This document shows positions 8,960 through 20,833 of a stretch of 35,271 bases of DNA, piece by piece; position 1 is the stretch's first letter, and every line of letters starts with the position of its first letter. This DNA is from Smittium mucronatum (Eukaryota > Kickxellomycota > Harpellomycetes > Harpellales > Legeriomycetaceae). Where the stretch lies: contig LSSL01005151.1 of NCBI GenBank assembly GCA_001953115.1, forward strand, positions 1-35,271. Reading direction: 5' to 3'. The notes below the pieces were generated by a model. The model searched no databases, was not told the DNA's origin, and was given only the letters and a program-made list of their open reading frames with translations. The position numbers and the translations under genes are program-made.

Positions 8960-10398
8960 ATGAAATTTTCCGCTATTTTGTTAGGAAACAGTATACTCTC
9001 AAGTAAATAATTTTTTTACTTTTCATTGAGAACCTAAGATTTAACTTTCATAATCTCTTAATTTCCAAACGTAACTTTTAATTTTTACTCCAAATACATT
9101 CTAAGCAGCTTTATTTAAATTCTACTTTGGCAGGAGTAGTTCAAGTTTTGGATAAATTGGGAAAATCAGCTGTACTACATCTCTCTCCTTCCCAAATTAA
9201 ATTCATTTTTATAGCCGATGCCGAAACTGGATTTCAATTATTCGCGTACTAATTTTAATTTACTCAGAAAACGCCATTAAGAATTTTTTTTTTTTGAGTT
9301 TGCTCAATCAAAAGGCCACTAGCCGAGCTTTCTTGATATTTCTACTAATCACTTCTTATTAACATCGAATATAGGCCTATTTACACGGTTAGCTTTTACT
9401 GTCTCTTAAATTTTATTTTATATTTTTCTCATTTTTAAGCTCCGTTCACTACTATCGTTTTAAGGATTTTCCCTTTACTTTTTTACTAAAATTTCTGTAT
9501 TGTATGTTTTATTTTAAAAGGATTCGATATTTAGAGAAATGGACATCGAAAGTGCTAGCGAAAATAATATTTTTATGGAATTCGTTGTTGAAAATCTACT
9601 AAGAGCTTTAAAATCATGTCAAAATTCCGAAAGCGTGCTTATTAGGCTTACTAAGAAAAAAAAGATACCATTACTATCCCTAACAATATCCAATTACAGT
9701 AGAGCCGGAAGACCTATATTAATTACTCAGGATATCCCTATTAGAATATTGACTCCACTACAAATGAGCCATGTTAAGGAGCCCAACCTCCCTTCTGCAA
9801 ACGTGTATATCCTAATGCCTCAAATAAATAGTATCAGAAGCGTTGCAGAACGAATGAAAACCATTAGCGAATATATTACAATATCAGCCAACAATAATGG
9901 TGAATTCATTTTAAGTGTATCTTCTGATTTAGTGGATATTCAAACATACTATAAAGGGCTTACAAATCCAAACTCTCGTATTAACCATTTATATAAATAT
10001 AAATATAAATATACTTATTTATCCTTATTTGATTATTTTAATTTATTTTTCCTTCTGGATACTGTTTTCCAGTTACCCGAGAAGATTTTGATTCGGATCA
10101 GGATTTCACTGAGTATCTAAATAAACATTATACATGCTCTATCAGTGTTAAAAACTTTTCAAAGTTTTTATACTCCCATTATATCATTCCCACAAGCATC
10201 GCATGCAGTAAGTTGATTTTGGTTATTTGAACTTTTTCTTATTTTCAACCCTCTCACTAATTTCCCCTAGTTCTGTTTGAAAACCATGCTGTCGTATTTA
10301 CCGTGTTTATAAGCTCTACGTCTATTGGAACTGCTTTCCAAGATCAAGAAAATGCATCTGGTGCAATGACTTATTATATTCCTGCGCATATATTATAA
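8960..10398 (+). CDS. HUS1: Checkpoint clamp subunit Hus1, six exons
   Basis: Hus1 is a PCNA-like subunit of the Rad9-Rad1-Hus1 (9-1-1) clamp loaded at DNA damage to activate the ATR/Rad3 checkpoint kinase in the nucleus. Exons read as 8960-9002, 9134-9245, 9375-9387, 9521-9977, 10073-10207 and 10271-10398. Introns are GT-AG (131, 129, 133, 95, 63 nt), all phases agree, and the product is 295 aa (human Hus1 is 280). Family signatures in order: MKF start, R-VVQVLDKLGKSAVLHLSP matching the first clamp helix and strand, ENLLRALKSCQN, ITQDIPIRIL (the conserved HDIPI block), MPQINSIRSVAERMK, GEFILSVSS, YKGLTNP and a C-terminal TYYIPAHIL. The 13-nt third exon is inferred because it restores both frame and expected spacing between QLFA and DSIF. 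The alternative is splicing straight to an AG at 9533-9534, which keeps the frame but loses about eight conserved-region residues. It converges on MED13. Confidence 0.94.
9375..9387 (+). other. HUS1: 13-nt HUS1 micro-exon
   Basis: The micro-exon GCCTATTTACACG is flanked by AATATAG on the 5' side and GTTAGC on the 3' side. The previous exon ends GC (two bases of a codon) and the next begins in phase 0 after AG at 9519-9520. A direct join of those two exons is out of frame, and the 13 nt correct it. It adds the residues P-I-Y-T after a split Ala codon, giving the same residue spacing as I recall for the human and fission yeast proteins. Confidence 0.7.
9989..10013 (+). repeat. ATAAAT microsatellite in HUS1 intron 4
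   Basis: About four tandem copies of a 6-bp ATAAAT-type unit lie just inside the fourth intron. The open reading frame that runs through this intron is an artefact of the repeat (a KYKYKYTY-type translation) and is not Hus1 sequence. Confidence 0.8.
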
Positions 10399-10783
10399 GT
10401 CAAATTTAAACCACCACTTTTTATCTGAATCAAAAAAAAATCCTGCTTATTACAACGTATTACTATTAAAATTTCTTTACCTATACGAGGAATTTTTTTC
10501 CCTTATTACGATCCATTAGTGATTTACTTTTAAATTCAGTTAATATTTTTTTTACACTGAGTCTATTTAAAGCCCATCAACCAGGCTTTAAGCCATGTAA
10601 AAACTATGGTTTATTCCGTATATCATTTTTTTAGAAATTTTTTGGTTTTTATAAAAAAATATACACTTTCATGCTTTTTTTTTCAATAAAAAAATTGTTG
10701 AGAACTCGATAAAAATTAGTATACTCACAATTAAAAAAGCTTAAAAAAGTTGAAATTCTTTTTTTAAAAAAAATCGTTTAATC

Positions 10784-11018
10784 GACCCCTCCCCATCTGC
10801 TTAGAAGTTAAGCACCAACTGGACAATGATTCAAGGAGACTAACACTCTATATATGCCACCCAGTATTAAAGACCATTAGCATGAACGCCATCCTGAAAA
10901 ATTTCTGTTCCCAGCCCAACTATTCAATTGGTGTCATCAACATGGATCAATAGGGCTCGTGTTCCATCAAAACCACCCAGCATTATTAAAAGAGTAATGC
11001 GAATGCCATTGTGCACCG
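10784..11018 (-). repeat. Degenerate repeat copies 1 and 2
   Basis: Copy 1 (about 10784-10950) aligns along its whole length with copy 3 (11151-11322), sharing blocks such as CCAGTATTAA and GAACGCCATCC/GAATGCCATCC with many substitutions. Copy 2 (about 10938-11018) is partial and repeats the middle of the unit (CATGGATCAATAGGGCT, CCCAGCATTATTAA, GCGAATGCCATT). Their minus-strand translation is broken by stop codons. Confidence 0.55.
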
Positions 11019-11147
11019 GTAATTATTTATTTATTCATTTATTATTCGCAAAATTTATTTTTAAACTCAATAAAAATGAATAAAAACACTAATAAAAAAT
11101 TTTAAAAAAAAATAATAAAAAATATTGGATTTTTTCGAAAAAATTTC

Positions 11148-11340
11148 CTACCCAACTCCGCTCCACCACTCTAGCAGCTCCGTACCCACTGGGCATTGGT
11201 TCATGGGGGCTGTTGATCTATTAATACTTTCCAGTATTAATAAACGGGCAACACGAATGCCATCCAAAAATTTCGCAATTCTCAGTTCGATTATTTGGCT
11301 GGCGTCGTCAGCGAGGAACTGACTAAAAAGAACTTTTAGA
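11148..11340 (-). pseudogene. Open relic of a repeated coding element (copy 3)
   Basis: The best preserved copy of the spacer repeat. On the minus strand it gives an open, protein-like frame containing FLADDASQIIELRIAKFL and INRSTAPMNQCPVG and ending at TAG (11148-11150). The GC content and codon pattern contrast with the AT-rich surroundings, and there are at least two more decayed copies next to it, which suggests debris of a multicopy, probably mobile, coding element. I cannot assign a family. The open frame on the opposite strand is its shadow. Confidence 0.35.
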
Positions 11341-11342
11341 CT

Positions 11343-11352
11343 CCCCCCCCCC
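11343..11352 (+). repeat. C10 homopolymer beside the repeat relics
   Basis: Ten consecutive C residues at the upstream edge (minus-strand sense) of the copy 3 coding relic. Confidence 0.9.
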
Positions 11353-11589
11353 TAAGGAATTTTCCTGTTTGTCCCGTGCGCCGCTAATATGTGTTTTGAT
11401 ATCTCCAGTATGCTTTTTTTGTAAAACAATCAAAAGAAACCGTAGTTTATCACTATAAATTATAGCTTAAATATTTTTGATAATAGGGCCGCAATCTTTT
11501 AGAACTTCTAAAAGAAAAATTAAAATCGTGGTTGATGAAATATCTCTTTATTTTTAATCATTGTAAACATGTTATGGAAAAAAAAAAAT

Positions 11590-14500
11590 CTACATTTTAC
11601 TAAACAATAAAATTATTGTAATCGAAATTTTGTTAACTATTGACATAGGTAGAGGCAATCGAATTCCTAAATTCGAATTTTTCTTGTTAACATTATCGAT
11701 ATCGCTGTTTAAGTTTAATTTAGAGAAGATACCTCTAGAATTTTTTGTAAATTGTTGCTGGTCTTCAGTTTCAGATCTACTGCTTCTTTGTGACATCAGG
11801 CTATCCTTCAAAATGGAAATTTCTAATAGCGCTTGGAATTGGTGTAAAATTGTTCGTAACGAATCTCCATCACTTGAATAAATTAATTTTTCATCCTCTA
11901 AACCTTTACCAAATGATTTCGGGATTGGAATATCAGATGGCGGAGAGGCAAAACTTACTCCTCCAACGATACCTGATTCACCACCTAAATGGCTACTCAT
12001 AGAAAAGTTCTTATCCAGATTTTTTTTATCCACGCAATCATTTGTAGCTTTTTTTGTATGGTTTGATCTATTAAGTAAACATATGTCTCTGTGTTCCAGT
12101 CTCCCGTACATTTCCAGTTTTAGAATTTCATTAAACTTTATTTCTTCAGTAAATTTGGAATTTTCGCTGTTGTTATCGCTTTCAGAATCAAATACGTTTG
12201 ATTTAGGCTTATTGTTTTCCATTGTTTTTATCTTTTTATAGGCGTTAAGTTTCATTGTTCTTGGTCCTGGGAGGGGCGTTTTAGGTGTAGTGGTTTCAAT
12301 AGCTACACCATCGACATTATAGCTATCAAAGGGTTGACAATACTTTTTTTTCGATTTAATTTTTTCACAAATAATAATGTATCCAGAACACAATGAACAA
12401 TCATTTGTTAAACTTTCGGATTCCCTGGTACTGTTGTAATCATCTGTAACTTGAATAAAATGACTCTCACTTTTAGGTTTGTTCGTCGATAAATTTAAAT
12501 AACTGTAAGGGTTATACGACTCAATAGGAATAGGATAATCACACAAGATAATTTTGTTTTGAACAATAGAATTGGAATCAGAGGATATACCTGGCGCTCC
12601 ATCTTTTCCGTGAGATCCAATAGCATTAATTTTATTGTCTCGAGACCTGGAATGACAGCTTCTTTTTAAAAGGAAGTCATGATCACGTATGAAAGAACTA
12701 CGTTCGTGGAAAATATCGTCAGTATGTGAAGAAATATGAGATCCTAGCAATACGATTTCGGATAATATGATAGGAGAACACTCGCATTCAAATTCAAAAC
12801 TATCAGGGTTGGTTTTTTTTACCTCCGGACAAATATTGGACTCATTGAATGTATTATATTCGTCCATAAATGAATTCCACACTTCGGAGTTTGATTTAAG
12901 CTCATTAAAATCGCAACTTCTTATAAGATCTATTATGCGAAATATTTTCAATAAAAACGCTTCCCATGACTTAATTTCAGAAGTCTGCATTCCGCCAATT
13001 TTGTTAATAACGATTCTAAGAGGTGTGTTTGCTTTATCATCAAAAGAATTTACATATTGACATTTAAACTCAAGACATTTTGATATAATAGTTTCCATAT
13101 TTAATTTAGATATTTGGTCATTAGAAAAAAATTCATCCTTTTTCTCTGAGCATTCACTTTGATTATCATAAATGCCACTATCAATAAAATCAGCATTTTC
13201 TGTGCACCAAGAGGCGCATATGAATTGTTTCTTCAAGTTGGATGAACCGATTTTGCTGTTTATTGTGGAATAAGAGACATGCATAGTCTTTGAATGGATA
13301 TGAGGATAGCAAATATGGGAGTTCGTTTTATAATGGAATAGTGACAAAATTGCATTCTTCAATTTAGGGCCTAAAATACCCAAGAGTTTTTTCAGTTCAG
13401 TAATTGCTTTTGTTTTCATTTCAGACTTTTCCGAATTATTTTGAGAGCTATTGAGATTTAAATTTCCGGAAGACACGAAAAGGTTGATATTATTTCTACT
13501 AAGGGATGTAAGGATGTGGTTCGGAGTTATATATTTTGATCTGGTAGGAATATTAAATGGTTTTGAGGAGGAAACTGATTGCATAAGGGTGCTTAATTTT
13601 GTCAAGTCGACATCCAGTTTTGAATTCGGATTCAAAATTTGATCAGTAGACAATAATCTAAGCTGAGATTTAAAGTCAAGACCACTATTTCCTTTAATAG
13701 ATAATGATTTTTTTCCATTATGTGGGTTAGTACATAAAAAAATATCTTTTTGAGAATTTCCAAATTGGAATGGTGATGATAAAAAAATAGCAGGCTTTTT
13801 CAGATCCATCTCAGTTGAATGGAGCTTTAAAACTTTTTTCAAATCGAGCTGGCCTAGGTTAAGTTTTTTATTTCTGAGAATAGAGTTAGAGTAAGAATTT
13901 GAAGGAGATGGTAGCCTTTCATATAATCTCCAACAAAGAGATATGCCGGCATTGTAATCATTCATGTAAGATGAACAACATTTTTTATTATCAAAAGCCC
14001 TAAAACCATCAAACCCTGATAAACTATTTTTGGGAGAGTCCAAGATGGAAGTATCCATACTTATTTCGGATTTGACGCTAATAAACTCAAAAAATAGTTT
14101 AATTTTAGGAAAATAAGTACTAAATTTAGTAATATTCCAGGATTTGGTGTAAAAGAGCTCGACTAATAAATTCAGACAAGACATTGAAATTGGTGAATAC
14201 TGTGATTGACTTTCAAATATATCATCATTCAAATAAACCACTATATTGCTTGTAGATACATTGGAGATGCTTGTGTTATAAGTGTAAGACAAGACTTTTT
14301 TAGCTAAAATTAGGTTTGGGGGTAATTCCAGATTGAGTGTCAGGTGGCTATATGTATCATCAAGCTCTAAGGAGTTACTGTAAATTGCGCAAGCTATGTC
14401 AGCCAATAATGAGCCAAGAGATTTGGATAAGTCAAGTAGCTCAAAAAAACTGGAGATTTTTTTATCCAAGGAAATAGAAGTGTCATTTAAATCAAATTTA

Positions 14501-17500
14501 GAATGGGGATTGGAGAATTCAGAACTGCCAATAGAAGAGGAAGCCTCTTCTAAAAAAGGGTCTTTGGTTTTGGTGGGGTTAATGTCTCGACAACAGAAGC
14601 AACCATTATTATCTTTAGAGGATTGAAAGTTCCAATGGTACATAGGAAAAAGATTTGATACGCTTAAGGGTTTATGATGTCCAAACCTCATTGAACTGTA
14701 AAAGTGTGAGACATTTTTTAGATAATCTTTTAAGTGGGTGGCAGATTTATAATTTGATATAGAAAAATAATAAAGTGATTTAGGACCACCGATAGGTCTC
14801 AAGGGTAGATTTTCCCAAAAAAGGATGGCTTCAGAGTCAATAGTGGAAATAAATTGTTTTTCGGAATAAAAATCTGTATTGGAAAGCTCGATATTATTCG
14901 TAGAGCATTCGGGTTCTATTAGATTATAGAATTCAGAATCTGTATAATTTATAATACTCCCAGCATAAGTGAACTGAGAACGATTAAGTGTTTTCAACTC
15001 TTTATCAATCTCTAAAACATTACTACCATCCTTGATAGATGACATCGATTTCGAGTCTGTCGGAACAATATTAACATCAAAGCCAACGGAATTAGAACTT
15101 AAGTTATGGTTATATGTATCATTCGGTGCTTCCTCGTCAGAGTCAGATTCAACTTCTTCCCCTTCCTCCACTCCGTCTGAAGCTAGGTTATCTGGATTTA
15201 TAGACAGACAGCTTTTAGTTATATCATCTCTAACTATGCTATTTTGATTAATAGCTGAAGATTGGAAAGTGTTATTGAGTTTTTTTGAAAATTCAGAAGC
15301 CTTTTCATTGGGATTGAGAGTAGGAATTTTTTCATTTGAAGATTTGTGAGTAATACCAAATAGCTCAATATTGTCATTGAAAACCTTTCCATCTTCAGCT
15401 TCATTAATACCAAATTTGAGTTGGTTCTCAAAAGTTTTAGGCCCCAGAACTACAGAATCGGAAAGCTTGAAAACCTTATTGTTTTCAAAGATTTCTAATC
15501 CATTTGAAATTGAAGAGCCATTGTCATTGTGGTCATTAGAGAAAAACGTTCCTGAGCAGATATGGCAATCATTGTTTCTGGGGTATTTGGCTAATTCTAA
15601 AACATCCTCCAAAGTTTTATTGATATCTATTTTGTAGTTTGAGTCAATATGAACATTTCTTTGCCCAAAAGTAGATTCAAAGTTTGATATCAAAGAATCT
15701 GTTATGAGTGGTCTAGATCTTTTTGATCTGAAAAGTTGGGGGTTAATTAAATAATCGCTATATGCACCTAAATTGAAGCTATTAGAAGTAGATATATCAC
15801 AATTTATACTTGTAGGCCCATTATTACTAATATTAGATGCTTTTGTATTATCTATTATATTATTTCTTCGTAGACCCACGACAATTTGGTGACGAGAACA
15901 GGGTTCAATAAGAAAAGAAAGGGTTTCTGAATGATCATTTTCTGATGAAAAAGATACCTCCTCTTGAAAATCGGCTTTATTGATGGAATCACGGTTTTTC
16001 CATTTTTCTACATCTTCGTATTTAGGAAATTTATCTGAATCTTGGAAATAATTAAAAGCAAGACTTGAAAAGCGAAGTATGCTAATCGGCTTTATAAAAA
16101 ATGTGTCGGATTCATTCTCAGCGGTAATTTTTTCATAGGAATCAGCGGACGCCCCATTCCGATTGTATTCTAATTGAGATTTATCTTTAGGACTCACAGA
16201 AGATCTCCAAATGTGATTTTTTTCAAAAAAATTAGATAAAAACTCAACTTGGAAGTCAAAATCAGTAGTCCCAAGGGGCAAATCTAAATTTGAATTTTTC
16301 AAGGTACCCAACTCATTATTGACAAAATCTGTAAAAGCGTTAGATGAGGCCCATTCAGCGATTATAGAAGAAATTTTAGAAATATGTTCATCTTTTGAAA
16401 TTGAGGAGTTGTAATTTTCATCGGTAGATTTTTCAAATGAAGAAAAAAATATTCCTAGTTCAGATATAAATGTTTGGACTCCCTGTGTGTTGTATAGTTC
16501 AGTATCATCTCTAACTGATAAATGGTTAGACTTCTCTTCCGATCTAAACTCAGTATTTACTAATTTAGAGGGCTTACTGATTTTATAATCTTCATTTGAT
16601 TTAACTTGAAGGTATTTGGGTAAATCGAGAACTTTCAATTCAAGTGATTGTATTAGAGCACTTCCAAGACAACTCAAAGACCCGATTAATGGGCTTTTGA
16701 CGACAATAGAATTAATTACTAAGTTAGCAATTCGAAACAAGGAGGGCATTTTTTGGGTGGTTAAGATAATTTGAGCTAATCCGCCCTCCTCAAATACCTG
16801 ATCTTTTGGATATAAACCAAAATGATTTTTTTTCTCATTTTTATAATCACTAGAATCCATATTATAATTGGGCTCACGATTTACGGTATCAAGATTAATG
16901 GAATTAAACGAAGAAGATATCTTTGGTGTGATAGTTTGATTATTAGATCTGGTTTTCGACTTTTGAGAGTATAAAAGAGTTCTAGATGAAGATGTGAAAG
17001 GATTTATGGAGTGATCATATGTAGGGAGACTGTTGTAGTTCGATATTGAATCTTGGTAATGCGCCCAAAAGGTATAATTATTAAAACCACTATTGACTCC
17101 TTTAAAAAATATCTTATCTGACGTTTTTCTAGCCTTTCGATTGATTTTTCGTTTGTTCATTCTTGATACCCATTGAAGAGGTAAATATGCTCCGTTTTCC
17201 CCTATAGAAAATGAATTTGGATGAAGGTCCCTATCATCGTAAAACTGCGAATAATTTTTTTTTTTTGTTGAGTAAGATGGAATGGATGTATTTGTGTCAA
17301 ATCCAAAATTCTCAACATAGGTGCTTTCCTCTTTATTATTAATCTTTAGTGGTGGAGATTGAAATTGATCAAAATCGTTATTATTTGAAATATAATTTAC
17401 ATTAGGATAATTCATGGATGTGAAATGGTTAGGATTTTTAGGAAAACAGTAAGTTTTAGAATTATTAGCAAACTTTATCTCATTTTCAACAGATTTAAGA

Positions 17501-20500
17501 CTGTCATTTAAACCAAAAGGGTTAGCTGGATTATCACCCAAATAACTCTTGTCCTGAAATTTCCTGAAGATGTGAGAAAATGTCAAGCCTCTAAGCTTGG
17601 CTTTTGAAGACAGATGAATTGGTCTATATTTTTTCGGAATATACCTCGAGGATAAAGCATCCCTGGCACCATTATTTAAATCAAAAGGTAGATCATCTTT
17701 GTCACTTTTAAGATAAATATCAGATGGTTGTTTAGAAATTTGGATTAGGCTTGCTGATTCTGGGAGTGCAAAGATTTCATGATCAGATTTAGACGAAGTT
17801 TCGAATTCTTGGACATCATGGGATTCTTCAGATGAGGGCGAGTGCGCATTTAAAGTTTGAATGCTATCAGGCCATAAGGTGTTAGAATGATCCAAATCTA
17901 GATCCAAGCCTTCATAAGGAGATACATTTGGGACTGAGTCTAAAGTCTTCGTTTCTAAGCTATGTTGAATTTCTGATGATGGAATATGACCGCTAAAGTT
18001 CTCGGATAATAAAGGCTCGGGTATTATAGTCGGAACAGATGAAAGCTCTTGCGGACTATTATTGGAATTTTCTATAAAAATGGTGTTGGGATCTGGAAAA
18101 TCTGAAGCGTGAAATTCTGGACTTCCATCTTTAACTTCGCCAAGAGTTAGATTATCCTGAGCGATTATCTCTTTAGAATTGTCCTCAGAAATAATTTCAG
18201 GTTCTTCGTCGAAATTTGTGTCAAAGTAATCATCAAACAAACCATCATCAATTCCAAAATCATATTGGTTTTTTAAGGAGGAGTCCAATACTGGGGATGT
18301 GTTTTTACTAGAAACATTATTGCTTCCTTTATTTAATGGGTCCATTGGAGATATTTTGATGCCAGTGTTTTGAGAGGCCTTAATGGAGCTGGTATCAATT
18401 ATAAAGGGTGAGACCTTAGGAGTTGATGATTTTTTTTCAAAAGAGTGTAGGATATCATTGGGATATTTGTTGGTATTGAGGCCATTTAATAATTTTTCGG
18501 AGCCTAAAGGTTTTATAGGTTTTATTTGAATGGAGTCTGGGACAATTGAACTAAAATTTGATACAGGAGGATTGTCGAAAAAGTTGAAATCCGTATCATT
18601 AAGTCCCATTTCAAATGTATCATAGTCATACATTTCTGGATCTTTGTACTCGATAATATTGTTTATCGTATTGAAACCAATGCTTTCATTCTGAATATCG
18701 ACATCCATTTTGAAATCTAAATCAAGGCTGAGTTCAGTAAAAGGACTTAGCTCATCAGCATTGGTGTTACTGATATCTGGTAAGGTAATTGATAAACCGT
18801 TGACTTGATTGGTAAAATTTTGACTTTGGTTTATATGATTATGCTTTTCTGTTTTGGCATCGAAAGAGAGTTTAGCAATGGCCCCGGATTCAACGCTCTT
18901 TGATTTTCTGGAATTTTTTTTATCGCTTAATTTTGATATATCAGAATTTGAATCGTGCTCAGTTTTTATTTTTTTTCTGGGACTTTGAAGTTTATCAGAA
19001 ATGTCAGGTGGAGTTTTATTTTTTTCTATAGTATTACTTGTATTGTTCAGATCGTGGAAATTCGAAATTTGGTTGTTTAAATTATTGACTAAATGCTTTT
19101 CGTTTAAAACGTTAAAGTTTAAAGAGGTAAAGACATTGTCTTGGCCATCTACTTTATTAGCAAGGTGACCAATAAGTTCATTATAAAGTTTACTTGAGTT
19201 GGGATTTTGCGTGGGACTAAAGGAAAGCTGATCACCAATGGATGATTCATTATCATTTATTAAATTTAACATTGTAGGTATGGAGTTTGAGACATAATCT
19301 GATACAGATTTTACTTCTTTCTTGATGTCAGACATGCTGTTTGAAATTTCAAGTAAGGATGGCAATTGATTTCGTAAAGAGTCTGGGAGTTTTTTAGGAA
19401 CAAGGTCAGAAACTTCTTTGATATTTTCTTCATTATCCGGTGAAGATTTCATTTTATTCTGTTGGATTTTAACGCATTCATAAAACTGCTTAGACTTTTC
19501 GTAAATTTTTTGGTTTATGAATATTAACTCACTGGGATATAAGAAAGAAGAAGAAGATCCCATTAATTGAACAAATACCATTTCAGAAGAATCGAAATAA
19601 CTTTCAGGATTTATTCTTTTATCACAAAGTAGGAAAAATTCCATGTAAGAATTTGAGGCATCTTTGATAAATGACTTGGGCAATATATCATCTGGATCAA
19701 TATTAGAGTTCAAAGAAAGAAGAGGGTTGTCTTGTATGTGAGAATCTTTGTTTGTTTTTTTATTTGAAAACATGATCTTAGCATGAAGATTCAACGGAGA
19801 AACCAAAAAATTGTAGCCATCCACCAAGAAATCACAGTTTGTGAGGTCTAGGGATTTTATGGAAGAGTAGACATCATTTCTATCTATTTCCAAAGTCATC
19901 ACCATGCCGGTTGGTGTAGGAAAAATATCAACTCTTAATACGAATAATTCGCTGTTAGGAGAAGATCTAGGGTTAGCGGGAAGTAAGTTTAGAAGAGGTT
20001 TAGTAGCTTTACGCTTCTTTGAGTGAAATTCAAAATCTTTTAATTCAGCATTAGAGAGGGTTTTAGGTACAAGCCACCTACAATAATCTAGTCTGGTTGC
20101 TGAAAGTGGTCGCAATTTTCTAGTTATTTAATAAAAAAAAGAATTATAGTAGAGATGGAAATTATTAAGAGTTATTCAATATAAATGTTAATTAAAAAGG
20201 AACATACTCTCCTATATTATTTAATAAGGAAACTCTCAAAATGGACATTATTTCTGAATAACTTCTTATAAATCGGGAGCTGTAGAAATCTTGACTATCA
20301 GAATCTTTAAATTCACCGGCTTCCGATAAATTTTCAGAAAATGAGGAGCTCCAGGAAATGGAACCATTTGAATAAACTACAAAAAGAATAAAAAAAATCA
20401 ATCAAGAATAAAAAGATGTATAATAAAAAATTAGTTTAGTTAATGGTGACTAACCTTTGAAGCGAAATTTTTCTAGCAAAGATTCTATGAATTTCTTTTG

Positions 20501-20833
20501 ATCTTCATCGAAATAAAAAAAGTAAATCTGCAAAATCATTCGGTGATTTAAGTTTAGGCTTTTAAAATTGATTTGATCTGTGAGTATCGGATCTTTTAGC
20601 TTATACATTGAAGGGATTTGATTTGAAATAGCCTCCTCGTAAATTTTGGAAATGTCAGATTCCGTTGTAAGATATAGCGGTTGATTTTCGATTGTTTTAA
20701 CTACGGAAAAATACCGGATATTTTCCAGACTGTTGGTCTATAGTTTTTATTTAGAATTCTAATACAAAATATATGAATAAATAGAAATAAATTTAAATAC
20801 CAGTTGGAAAATATTTGTTATATTAGACTTCAT
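11590..20833 (-). CDS. MED13: Mediator complex subunit 13, four exons, 3004 aa
   Basis: Med13 (Srb9/Ssn2) links the CDK8 kinase module to core Mediator and represses or tunes RNA polymerase II transcription in the nucleus. Exons on the minus strand: 20833-20801, 20737-20455, 20376-20208 and 20119-11590. Introns are 63, 78 and 88 nt, GT-AG, with matching phases. Med13_N region (residues 1 to about 365): NSLENIRYF, the FYFDEDQ block and YPSELIFI. An acidic GLFDDYFD patch lies near residue 790. The C-terminal MID/PIWI-like region begins near WENLPLRPIGGPKSLYYF (about 1930), continues through GSHISSHTDD (about 2620) and ends with LHQFQALLEISILKDSL (about 2915) and RLPLPMSIVNKI. The long middle is Asn/Ser/Asp-rich and probably disordered, with NLS-like SPRKKIK (about 540) and KRKINRKARK (about 1150). 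It is longer than human MED13 (about 2170 aa) or yeast Srb9 (1420 aa). The large final exon opens at a TTG, which is not the start. Confidence 0.93.

Larger units (their letters stand above)
10399..11589. other. Convergent HUS1-MED13 spacer
   Basis: About 1.2 kb between the two stop codons. The first 380 bases are AT-rich and hold nothing I can name apart from the presumed 3' end of HUS1. From 10784 to about 11340 the spacer carries degenerate, GC-richer repeat copies (listed separately), then a 10-C tract, then AT-rich sequence that must include the MED13 3' UTR. Confidence 0.5.

Noticed and set aside
9978..10120. C-terminal part of the 193-codon frame in HUS1
   Set aside because: The KYKYKYTY-type translation is intron 4 read through an ATAAAT repeat. 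Splicing at 9978 and 10072 restores Hus1 sequence.
11125..11322. 65-codon plus-strand frame in the HUS1-MED13 spacer
   Set aside because: It overlaps the repeat copy whose minus-strand translation looks more protein-like, so I treat the plus frame as its shadow.
13451..15637. Several 60-90 codon plus-strand frames inside MED13
   Set aside because: They are antisense to an 8.5-kb conserved coding exon and show no independent features.
20113..20115. TTG as the start codon of the large minus-strand frame
   Set aside because: The frame opens there only because of an upstream intron. An acceptor at 20120-20122 joins in phase to three upstream exons ending at an ATG at 20833, with Med13 N-terminal sequence in them.
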